A DNA stretch of 64,000 nt from Closterium sp. Naga37s-1 (lineage: Eukaryota > Streptophyta > Zygnematophyceae > Desmidiales > Closteriaceae). Positions 12,130-22,600 of the stretch are shown here, piece by piece. How positions within the stretch are numbered: the stretch's first letter is position 1; each line of letters begins with the position of its first letter. The stretch lies in contig CANJKZ010001116.1 in assembly GCA_947471745.1 (NCBI GenBank), positions 74,501 through 138,500 on the forward strand, given 5' to 3'. The position numbers and the translations under genes are program-made. The notes below the pieces were generated by a model. It worked only from the letters and a program-made list of their open reading frames with translations, made no database searches and was not told the DNA's origin.

Positions 12130-14812
12130 GCAGGTCCAACTGCCGCAACTCCTGCCGCTCCCTCTCCAACAGCACCTGCTCCTCACGCTCACGCCGACGG
12201 GCCGCCTGGAGACGTGTGTCGTGGCGGTGGGGAGGCAAAGTGGACTCCGCAGAACCAGTGTCTCCTGCTCCAGTCTCCTCAGAACCAGCACCTCCAGTGC
12301 CAGCGCCTCCAGCACCAGCACCCCCAGAACCAGCACCTCCTGTGCCAGCACCTCCAGCTCCAGCACCCCCAGAACTAGTACCGCCAGTGCCAGGACCTCC
12401 AACTCCAGCACCCCCAGAACTAGCACCTCCAGTGCCAGCACCTCCAGCTCCAGCACCCCCAGAGCTAGCGCCACCTGCGCCAGCACCTCCAGCTCCAGCA
12501 CCCCCAGGACTAGCACCTCCAGTGCCAGGACCTCCAACTCCAGCACCTCCAGGGCTAGCGCCACCTGCGCCAGCACCTCCAACTCCAGCACCCCTCAAAC
12601 GAGCACCCCCGGACCGAGTACCGCCAGTGGCTGCACCTCCTGCTCCAAAACCAACCGAGTCCACAGTAGCCTGTTGCGGAAGTACCGAAGGCTGCTGAGG
12701 GGACTGTGAGGAGGACTGCGGGGAGGGAGCCGCTACCTGACGCGCGACCGAGGGTAGAGGGGTAGCGTGAGACACACCTGACGGGGCAGGACCAGGGGGG
12801 GGTGGGGGTACCGGAGGAGCGGGAGCAGGGGGAAGAGAGGGTGCGAGGAAAAGGGGGGGAAGGGGAACCGGGAGACCTCGACAGGGGTACCTGGTGTAGT
12901 AGGACACTGACTCGTCGAACCGGACGTCACGGGAGTCTAGGAACTGCTGGAAAGGCGGGTGGTAAAAGGACCAGTCGGCCGAGGCTACCGGGAAACCAAG
13001 GAAGACACAGGGGACGGCGCGAGCCGAGAGCTTGTCCGCAGAGGTGTCGCGGACAAGCGCAAGGCAGCCCCAGACTCGAAAAGCTGACCCAACACCAGGG
13101 GACCCGGTCCAAAGACTGGTCGGTGAAGCCTCTGGCCGCGAGACGCGCGGCTGGAGGTTCAGCTGGTGAGCGGCGTAGCGAACCGCGTAGGGCCACAGAA
13201 AATGGGGCGCACGGGCATGAATCATGGACGTGCGGGCGATGTCCATGACCAAGCCAATGCGGCGCTCAGCAACCCCATTCTGCTGTGGGGACTCCGGCAG
13301 CGTCCAGGTTTGTACAATGCCCTGCTCGCCGCAGAATCCGGCAAGAATGCCTGAGCGAAACTCACCCCCATGGTCAGAGTGGAGACAGGAGACACGACGG
13401 CCACGAGTGCCCTCAGTGGCTAGAAGCCACCGGATAAGCGTAGAAGTCACCTCGGACTTCTTCGCGAGAGGAAACACCGTGGTGTACCTGGAGAAGTCGT
13501 CGACGACCACCAAAAATTAGCGCTCCCTCTCAGGTCCCTGCGTAGGTGCAGGGCCCCAGACATCCAAGTGGAGTGTCTGGAAGGGAGCAGTGGCCGGACG
13601 AAGGGAGGAGGAGTGCGGAGTGGCACGAAGACGGCCGGCGACGCAAGGAGTGCACGGCGGCGCAGGCGAGGGAGGGAGCGACGGGAAGACGCGAGGGAGA
13701 CCTGAGACAAGACGGTGACTAGCCATAGTGCGGAGGCGGGGGATCGACGCGTGGCCAAGACGGTGGTGCCACAAGACGGTCCGGTGGGTGAAAGACCGGC
13801 ACGAGCAAGACGCAGCAACTAGACCGGACACAGCAACCTGACCGGACACAGCAACCGGTGGGGACGCAGTAACCTGACCGGACTCTGCTACCGGAGGGGA
13901 CGAAGCAACCAGACCAGACGCAGCTACCTGCGGGGGCGGAGTGTGCAGGACGAAGAGACCTGAGTGGGGCTCCCCGGTGGAAGAGTCCGTACAGATCGCA
14001 GTCCTCCCGTGCGCAGGAAAAGTGACTGTGATCCCCCGGTCCTGAAGATATCCAACACCCACCAAGTTCCGAGAGAACGAGGGGATGTAGAGACCAGTGA
14101 GGAAACCAGAGGGGACAGCTGGGCACGGGAGAGTGGTCGAGCTGCGAGCAACTGCTGGTCCTGAAATAGGATCAGCCAGGGCAACTGGGACTGGAGCCGA
14201 AAGAGGTGTGACAGTGGTGTGGTCGCGAAAGAAGCACTGGGACGCGCCGGAGTCCAGCGTGAAGGAGAGCGACGCAACAGCAGTCGTCACGGCTGGGCTA
14301 GTGACTACACAAGCACCTACACTAAAAGCACAAGTACCTACACTAGCAACAGGCAAAGGTCCTAAGCTAGGTACACGCAAGCCAAGAGATCCGTACGTGA
14401 CAGAATAAACAGCATCCATAGACATATCAAACACAGGGTAACCACTACGAAACAAACCGGGCCAGATCGGGGGAGCCGACTCAGGCCCAAAACGCTCACG
14501 GTATAGGTCGTCGAGGCGACTGTAGCAGCGCGGTGCAGAGTGGTCAGGATGCCAGCAGGTAGTGCCAGCACCAGGGCCGGTCAGGATCCGGTACTGGCAG
14601 GGGCCGACGTCGCGGCCACCGCGACGAGCCCCCAAGCCGGCTGGGCCGCTGCTGCAGCCAACGCTACCCGAACCGCCAGGCCGCCACGGCTGCTGAGGGC
14701 GCCACAACTGCTGAGGGCAGAGCTGCTGCTGAGGGCGCCACTGCTGCTGCGGGTGCCACTGCTGAAACTGCCGCTGCTGCTGTCCCTGCTGCTGGAGAAC
14801 CCTAGTGGATGT
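9803..14812 (-). pseudogene. Copia element 1 gag-pol remnant (broken)
   Basis: Open segments, 5' to 3': from about 14812 to 13517, 13513-11465, 11768-10956 and 11032-9803. The first has a Gln/Trp/Pro-rich gag tail, a degenerate zinc knuckle (CWHPDHSAPRC), the protease motif LDSGASQCFF and the pre-integrase motif WHHRLGHASIPR. It stops where element 2 has a Tyr codon at the integrase start (an in-frame TAA in the CGCTAA at 13519). The second covers the integrase core (VVVDDFSRYTTVFPL) and a Gly/Ala-rich repeat linker with a Gln run. A frameshift near 11765 and a one-base insertion near 11010 split the reverse transcriptase. The last has YVDDLVFA, the RNase H region with CDSSYADDVE and the terminal VGPRLL. 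One residue is missing before DVRYFLLREL. The upstream gag domain is absent. Confidence 0.9.
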
Positions 14813-14814
14813 TA

Positions 14815-16303
14815 GAGGGCCCTACGACAGCAAGGGCCCTCGATGACCTTTGACTTGGCAGGTCGGCGCCTAACGACTGAGTCTACTCGGCACCGACGCA
14901 CGAGTTCGGTGGCGGTCATTAGTGACTACGGGTGACTGTGAGCTACTGCAGCGAACTCGGCGGAATCGGTGCTAGGAATGACGAGTCTTGGGGGTCGTAG
15001 GTGCCTTGCTTGTGAGGCACGCTGCAGGAGCTAGGGACGGCCACGAGAACAACTAGGAGCGCGAGGTGAAACTAGGCGAGGAACGGCTGGAGCACGGAGC
15101 ACACTGAGCTAGGAGCGCCAGGTGAAACTAGGCGAGGAACGACCGGTGCTGGAACGGCTGGAGCTGAAACGGCTAGAGCTAGAACGGCTGGAGCGAGAAC
15201 GGCTGGAGCGAGAACGGCTGGAGCTAGGCACGGCTGGAGCTAGGAGTGGCTGGAGCTAGAACGGCTGGAGTGAGAACGGCTGGAGCTAGAGACTGTAAGT
15301 GCGGCTGTCGGCTGCCGCTAGTGGAGCCAGTGGCAGTGGAAAGTACGTGCGACAAAGGGGCTGCAGTACTGACGGCTGCGGGAGGTAGGGAACTGTGCAG
15401 GTCGTCCGGCAAGCAGGAACGCGGGCGACAGTTGCAGCCCCCCACCTTGAACCCCCCTTTTTTTTTTTTTAGGGTTTAATTAATTAATTTTATTTTCTGG
15501 CGCTAAAGCGCTGCGGGGCGCGCTGCCTGCAGGGTGTGCTGCCTGCAGGGCGCGCTACCCGCGGGGCGCGCTGCCTGCGGAGCGCGCTACCCGCGGGGCG
15601 CGCTACCCGCGCGGCGCGCTGCCTGCGGGGCGCGCTACCCGCGGGGCGCGCTCCCTGCGGGGCACGATTTCTGCGGGGGGCGTGCTACCTGCGGGGCGGG
15701 GCGACGCGGCGGGCTAGGGGCAGGGCGCTCGGGCGCGCACGGGCTAGGGGCAGTGCGCACAGGCGACGTTACGGGCTGGGGCAGGGCGCATGGGCGACGT
15801 GACGGGCTGGGGCAGGGCACACGGGCTACGCGACGGGCTAGGGCAGGGCGCACGGGCTACGCGACGGGTTAGGGCAGGGCGCACGGGCGACGCGACGGGC
15901 TGGGGCAGGGGCCACGGGTTACGCGACGGGCTGGGGCGGAGGCGCGATACGGAGGGCGTGGAGGGCGCGTAGGGGAGGGCTAGGCGCGGAGGCGCGGATG
16001 GCGCGTTACGGAGGGCGCGGAGGGCGCGTTACGGAGGGCGCGGATGGCGCGGAGGGCGCGGAGGCCGCGTTACTCGAGGCTAGGGCGCGGAGGGCGCGGA
16101 GGCCGCGTTACTCGAGGCTAGGGCGCGGAGGGCGCTAGGGCGCGTGGAGGAGGGCGCGTAAGGCGCGGAGGCGCTCTAGAGCGCGGAGGGCGCAAGGGCG
16201 CGGAGGGTGCGAGGGCACGTGACGGAGGGCGCGTAAGGCGCGGAGACGCTCTAGGGCGTGGAGGGCGCGAGGTAGGCTACGCCAGGCAAGGATTCTAAAC
16301 CTA
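14815..16303. repeat. GC-rich tandem-repeat block replacing the gag end and leader of Copia element 1
   Basis: About 1.5 kb without coding support. It holds several repeat families in turn: GCTGGAGCTAGAACG-like units (about 15130-15290), a TTAATTAATTAATTTT patch (15477-15492), GCGCGCTACCCGCGGGG-like units (15510-15700), roughly 30-bp units around GGGCTGGGGCAGGGCGCACG (15715-15940) and GGAGGGCGCG-type units (15945-16270). Some resemble the leader of element 2 in style, not in exact sequence. Confidence 0.8.
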
Positions 16304-16315
16304 CTCGTGATACCA
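16304..16315 (-). promoter_or_regulatory. primer-binding site of Copia element 1 (initiator tRNA-Met)
   Basis: In element orientation TGGTATCACGAG, directly after the 5' LTR; its first eight bases match the complement of the 3' end of initiator tRNA-Met plus CCA. Confidence 0.85.
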
Positions 16316-16442
16316 TCTCAGAAAGTGAATGCAACGGAATGTTTGACTTAGGAGAGCAAGGCATACAAATAGAAAACCTAAGAGTGTTGTACTCCTTAGA
16401 GTGCTACTCACTGCAGCCTACAACCAATAACAACATTTGACA
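16316..16442 (-). repeat. 5' LTR of Copia element 1
   Basis: 127 bp, 126/127 identical to the 3' LTR. It is flanked outside by target duplication ATTTG at 16443-16447. Confidence 0.95.
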
Positions 16443-16601
16443 ATTTGTACCAAGGCTCTTGCCTGAGGGAATCATTACTCAAAAATCTTCCCTCAGACAG
16501 GTGAAGTGAAGCCAAAAGCTAGTCTACAAAACAAAAGACCTAGGGCCGAAGAGTGCCTCTTACAAAGGCAGGACAGCACCGGGCGGAGCGAAATGAAGGA
16601 A

Positions 16602-19600
16602 TCACGAAGGCTTTGCCTTGCGGTAGGCGGGCTTGCCCTTAAAGAGCGCCACCAGGTCATCAAAGCCCTACAGGGGAATGGCAGCGAAGGGAGGGTGCAG
16701 GCATGGGAAGGGAATGAGATTCCATTCCACGAGTTGAGATTAGAACAATGTTTGACTTGTGCTGTGCGAGGAGTGTGCGGCGCACTGCGCATGTGAGACT
16801 GGCTGGGATGACACACGAGCAAACCTTGGTGGCTGTATGGAGGATGACGAAGAGGGAGGAGAGGTAGATGGCCACTGCAAGGAACGTGACTAAATCGAAG
16901 GTGATGCTGGCCACCTGCACGCACACGTGGATGCACAGGAGTGGGCGAACACAGAGAAGAACAGAGCAACCAGTCAGTGGAGCAGGGAGGAGATGGCATG
17001 AAGGCCTAAAAAAACTTTCTTCAAGGTCGGTGACTAGGACACAAGCACAACACATGGTGCATGGTGGATGCACGGTAGGTGCAGACATGATGGATTGGCT
17101 CCTAGTTTGATACAAGAAGCAGACGTAGCATGCTACCACGGCCCGCCCCACCCCACCTGGTAGACGTGCATCTGGGCGTGCGGCGTGGAGTAGACTGTGT
17201 AGTGCGGGTCCAAAGCTGCTTTTGAGACGCCTCAAAAGACAACTCATGGTGCATGGTGGATGCACGGTAGGTGCAGACATGAGACACAGCATGTTACCAC
17301 GGCCCACCTGGTAGACGTGCATATGAGCATGCGGCGTGGAGTAGAGCGTGTAGTGCGGGTCCAACGCTGCTTTCCTCACCTCCACCTTGTCCGCATGCAA
17401 TGCCATCTCCTGCCAAGCGCACACGTAGACCGTTAAAAATAAGCGAGGGAGCACAAGGAAGGATGCGAAAGAGGTCTCCAAGGGTGAGAGCTGTTGCAGC
17501 CGCACGCCATTGGGTGCTGACGTTTACTGCAACGACGAGAATGATCTCACCAAGTGTGGACCCCAATCTCTCAGACAGAGGAGACACTCTTACCGCTTGG
17601 ATGGCGGCAATTATTGGGTCGTCCTTGGCCAATAGCGGGGCGACACGTGGCGCGCGGGAGAGGAGGGAGAGCCAGTGAGAGAGGTAGGGGAGGCTGGGAG
17701 CGAGTGAGGAGTTGGGTGGGAAGAAGGCGATGGGGGAAGCGGCTGCCGCTGCTCCCTCAGACGGGTTGGCACTGGCGGTGCTGGTGCTGGTGCTGTTGAA
17801 TATGTGGCTCTGGAAAGGAGATATGGAAATGTAGATATACAGACATGAGAAAAGGGGAAGAGGGTGGATGGGGACAAACAGAACCAAGGTGCTAAACGGT
17901 TCAGGTTGAGAGGAACAGGTAGAAGCTGGGTGTAGGTACAAGAAGGAATGGGAGAGGGCATGAGAGAGTTGTTCGCCTCTCACCGCAATGGTTTCAGCAA
18001 TGAGGCGCGTGGCAGCCAGCAACTGGTGCTCGTCCACTGATTCCCTGCAGAGTGACGGCAGCAGCGGTGCAGAGGCGTTCACATACACATGTGCGGAGAG
18101 TCGGTGATGAAGGGAAGGCGGAGACGACAGAGAAGTTGGAAAAACCAGTGAGGGATGGAGAAGGTGCCACAAATGAAAAGATTGACAGGCAGGGAGAATA
18201 AATTGGGTTGCGAAGTGCTCGCATCCCTTTCGACCTGACTGCACCTTTCCACCTCTTCATGCCTCCTCCCTTCTCACACCTCATCCTCCTCCATCCACTC
18301 CTTCCCCTGCTTACCTGGTGTCGGCCAGTCCCCCCAGTGGCGCAGGAAGCGCGGAGCAGAGGGCAGGGCGGAGAGCGAGGCGGCCACGAGCTTGCTCCCA
18401 TGCTGTTACCTGCCCTTGCATGCCCGTGCCTAGTCCTTCACCCCTTCCCACCCCTTGGTACCTGGTGTCAGCCAGCCCCCCCCAGTGGCGCAGGAAGCGC
18501 GGAGCAGAGGGCAGGGCGGAGAGCGAGGCGGCGACGAGCTTGCCTGGGCGATGCCTGACCTTGCCTGCACGTTACCTGCCCTAGCCTGCCCTTGCCTGCC
18601 CTTGCCTAGTCCTCCCCGCTCCCCTTCCCCCCCCAAAGTACCTGGTGTCAGCCAGTCCGCCCCAGTGGCGCAGGAAGCGCGGAGCAGAGGGCAGGGCGGA
18701 GAGCGAGGCGGCCACGAGCTTGCGGCGCGAGAAGAGCTCGTGCTGCCACGGCACGCGCGCGTCCGAGATGTTCACCTTCTTGTGCACCAGGGCGATGGAG
18801 GTTGGGGGGTCCGCGGCTGCTGCAGCGGAGGACAGGCCCTGTGGGGGGGATGAAAGGGGGTGGGGGTGGGTGGTACCAGAAGAGCTCGTGCTGCCACGGG
18901 ACGCGCGCGTCCGATATGTTCACCTTCTTGTGCACCAGGGCGACAGGGATAGGTGGGTCCACGGCTGCTGCGGCAGAAGACAGGCCCTGCAGGGAGCAGA
19001 AAGGGGGGTGGGATTGGAAAAGAGAGGCAGCACGGCACTCGGGCGTCCGAGATGTTCACCTTCTTGTGCACCAGGGCGATGGAGGTGGGTGGGTCAGCGG
19101 CTGCTGCGGCAGAGGACAGGCCCTGCATGCGGTGGGGATCACGTGGGGTGAGGGGAGTGGATGGTACGGGAATGAGGGTCAGCACGGCACTCGGGCGTCC
19201 GAGATGTTGACCTTCTTGTGCACCAGTGCGACTGAGGTCCGTGGCTCAGCGGCTGCTGCGGCAGAGGAAAGAAGGGTGGGATTTGGAAAGAGAGGCAGCA
19301 CGGCACACAGGCATCGGAGATGTTCACTTTCCGACGCGTCCGAGATGTGCACCTGGGCGATGGACGCTGGGGGGTCAGCGGCTGCTCCAGCTGAAGTCAG
19401 GCCCTGCGGAGGGAGGCAGGGGAGCGAGGGGAGCGATGGGGGAGTGGATGGTACGGGAAAGAGAGGCAGAACGTAATGAGGGCAGGAGGAGCGGCGGAGG
19501 GGGGGCGCAGGGGAAGCATGGAGGAAGGGCAGTGGGTGGGAGGGGAGGTGACGGGGAGCGAGCAGGGCTCCACGATGGGGACTCACGTGGAAGAGTGCAC

Positions 19601-22600
19601 GGATGGTGGGGTCCTTGAGAGGCCGCGACGCATGCACTTTGCGGCGCCTCAAAATACACCTCAATGCTAGGGGACGTGGAGCAAGCGGTGGTGCACCATG
19701 GGGACTCACGTGGAAGAGTGCGCGGATGGTGGGGTCCTTGAGAGGCCGCGATGCGTGCAGGTGCAGCCCACTGCCCCCCTCCCCGGCCCCTGGCGCTGCA
19801 CCAATGGCGCGCAGACAGATGGCGAACTCGAGGCGGTCCTGCACACTCTGGTCCAACGAGGCCAGCCACTGGGGGGAGGGAGCGAGGGGGGGATTGGGGG
19901 GTAGGAACTGAGCAGGGCATAGTGGTAGGATGGACCAAGGGCAGACAGATGGCAAACTCGAGGCGGTCCTGCACACTCTGGTCCAGCGAGGCCAGCCACT
20001 GGGGGGAGGGAGCGAGGGGGGGATTGGGGGGTAGGAACTGAGCAGGGCATAGTGGTAGGATGGACCAAGGGCAGACAGATGGCAAACTCGAGGCGGTCCT
20101 GCACACTCTGGTCCAGCGAGGCCAGCCACTGGGGGGAGGGAGCGAGGGGGGGATTGGGGGGTACGAACTGAGCAGGGCATAGTGGTAGGATGGACCAAGG
20201 GCAGACAGATGGCAAACTCGAGGCGGTCCTGCACACTCTGGTCCAGCGAGGCCAGCCACTGGGGGGAGGGAGCGAGGGGGGGATTGGGGGGTAGGAACTG
20301 AGCAGGGCATAGTGGTAGGATGGACCAAGGGCAGACAGATGGCAAACTCGAGGCGGTCCTGCACACTCTGGTCCAGCGAGGCCAGCCACTGGGGGGAGGG
20401 AGCGAGGGGGGGATTGGGGGGTAGGAACTGAGCAGGGCATAGTGGTAGGATGGACCAAGGGCAGACAGATGGCAAACTCGAGGCGGTCCTGCACACTCTG
20501 GTCCAGCGAGGCCAGCCACTGGGGGGAGGGAGCGAGGGGGGGATTGGGGGGTAGGAACTGAGCAGGGCATAGTGGTAGGATGGACCAAGGGCAGACAGAT
20601 GGCAAACTCGAGGCGGTCCTGCACACTCTGGTCCAGCGAGGCCAGCCACTGGGGGGAGGGAGCGAGGGGGGGATTGGGGGATAGGAACTGAGCAGGGCAT
20701 AGTGGTAGGATGGACCAAGGGCAGACAGATGGCAAACTCGAGGCGGTCCTGCACACTCTGGTCCAGCGAGGCCAGCCACTGGGGGGAGGGAGCGAGGGGG
20801 GGATTGGGGGGTACGAACTGAGCAGGGCATAGTGGTAGGATGGACCAAGGGCAGACAGATGGCAAACTCGAGGCGGTCCTGCACACTCTGGTCCAGCGAG
20901 GCCAGCCACTGGGGGGAGGGAGCGAGGGGGGGATTGGGGGGTACGAACTGAGCAGGGCATAGTGGTAGGATGGACCAAGGGCAGACAGATGGCAAACTCG
21001 AGGCGGTCCTGCACACTCTGGTCCAGCGAGGCCAGCCACTGGGGGGAGGGAGCGAGGGGGGGATTGGGGGGTAGGAACTGAGCAGGGCATAGTGGTAGGA
21101 TGGACCAAGGGCAGACAGATGGCAAACTCGAGGCGGTCCTGCACACTCTGGTCCAGCGAGGCCAGCCACTGGGGGGGAGGGAGCGAGGGGGGGATTGGGG
21201 GGTACGAACTGAGCAGGGCATAGTGGTAGGATGGACCAAGGGCAGACAGATGGCAAACTCGAGGCGGTCCTGCACACTCTGGTCCAGCGAGGCCAGCCAC
21301 TGGGGGGAGGGAGCGAGGGGGGGATTGGGGGGTACGAACTGAGCAGGGCATAGTGGTAGGATGGACCAAGGGCAGACAGATGGCAAACTCGAGGCGGTCC
21401 TGCACACTCTGGTCCAGCGAGGCCAGCCACTGGGGAAAAGGGAGCGAGAGGCAATTGGGGGACGTAATGAGAGGGGTTGTGAGGAGGCAAAGGCAAAGCA
21501 GGGAGTTTATACTAGGAATAAGAGTGAGAAAGGTAAGTGGGAGACGAGGAGGGCAATGAGGGGGGACGACAGACTCATGCTCGTGACCTTCTTCACCCTT
21601 CCTTCCACCACCCCTCCGTCCCATAGTCCCTCCCACCTGCCAAGTTCAGCCCCACAATGCTCAACGCACACCCCCCTGCCTGCCTGCGCCCACGCCCACC
21701 TGGCGAGTGCCGTCGAAGTTAAAGGGTGCCCCGGAGGAGAGCAGGAAGAGCAGGTGGAAGGGCGGACGCGCGGAGGGCAGCAGCGCAAACAGGCGTGAGA
21801 AGAGGCGCAGCAGCTGCAGCACCGCCGCTACCCCGCTGGCACTGCTGGCAGGGCCGGACGCGAGCGACTGGGGTGGGGGTAAGGGGAGACGTGGGGTGGG
21901 GGTGGGAAGGGGAATGGCGGTGGGGAACGAGGGGTGCATGGGAAAGTATGAGGGGCGGAACAGCAGCGCTGCAAGTGGAGGAACTTGATGTGAGGGAGCG
22001 AAGGGGAGGTGGCGGAGGGCATGGAAGGGATGGAAGGCTGATAGAGCACGACGAGGGGCAGCGGACTCTGTAGGACGGAAGGGAGGAGCGTGAGCAGGAG
22101 CGAGAAGCGGGAGGGTAGAGGAGAGGCGTGGGAGTGCAATGCTGAGAGGAGGCAGGGGGCTGAGAGGAGGCAGGGGGCTCACAGGCACGAGGCCGAAGGT
22201 GTCAAGTGGTGCCACCACGGCCACTATGGGCAGCGCCTCCCTCCTCCCGCCCTGCGCCTGCCCCTGCCCCTGCGCCTGCGCGTCGCCGTACAGCCATGCC
22301 TCCATGGCCGGTAGGGGCGAGGAGGCTGGCAGCTTGCGGGGCTCGCCCGCTGTCACCACTAGCTTGAAGCTGATTGGGTGAGAAAGGGTGGAGACGGGAA
22401 GGGGAGGAAGAAAGGGGAGGAGGGGGAGGGAGGGGCGATGGAGCAGGTGGTGTGGGAGGACAGAGTATGGCGCGAAGTGAGAGGAAAGGGGCGAGTTGCA
22501 GCGTTAAGGGATGTCCATGAGTGCACTGAAGCGATAGAGATTTGGATATGTGGGAACCGGTGAGAGTGGCATTCCTGTGGCACACGGCCCAGTGCTCACC

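Larger units (their letters stand above)
9460..16442 (-). mobile_element. Ty1/copia LTR retrotransposon 1 (decayed, N-terminal gag missing)
   Basis: A 6983-bp minus-strand element bounded by 127-bp LTRs (9460-9586 and 16316-16442) that differ at one base. A 5-bp target duplication ATTTG flanks it (9455-9459 and 16443-16447). The primer-binding site, complementary to initiator tRNA-Met, abuts the 5' LTR, and a purine tract abuts the 3' LTR. The domain order protease, integrase, reverse transcriptase, RNase H is the copia order. Coding is broken by one stop and two frameshifts, and the N-terminal gag domain is absent, replaced by GC-rich tandem repeats. Its proteins are closely similar to those of element 2, so the two are one family. 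Confidence 0.95.

Noticed and set aside
12056-12130. CTG/CAG trinucleotide run as an expansion locus
   Set aside because: It encodes the Gln run of Copia pol and is matched by the same feature in element 2; ordinary low complexity.
11720-12709. Plus-strand ORF rich in Arg/Thr/Ser
   Set aside because: Antisense shadow of the Gly/Ala-rich Copia linker.
19811-21440. CRISPR-like appearance of regularly spaced repeats
   Set aside because: Units are contiguous with no unique spacers, contain coding sequence with splice sites, and lie in a eukaryotic gene.
19179-21636. Three overlapping minus-strand ORFs of about 600-750 codons
   Set aside because: Created by the 130-bp repeat, which has no stop in any frame; only the first 20 codons of each unit correspond to nicalin exon 7.
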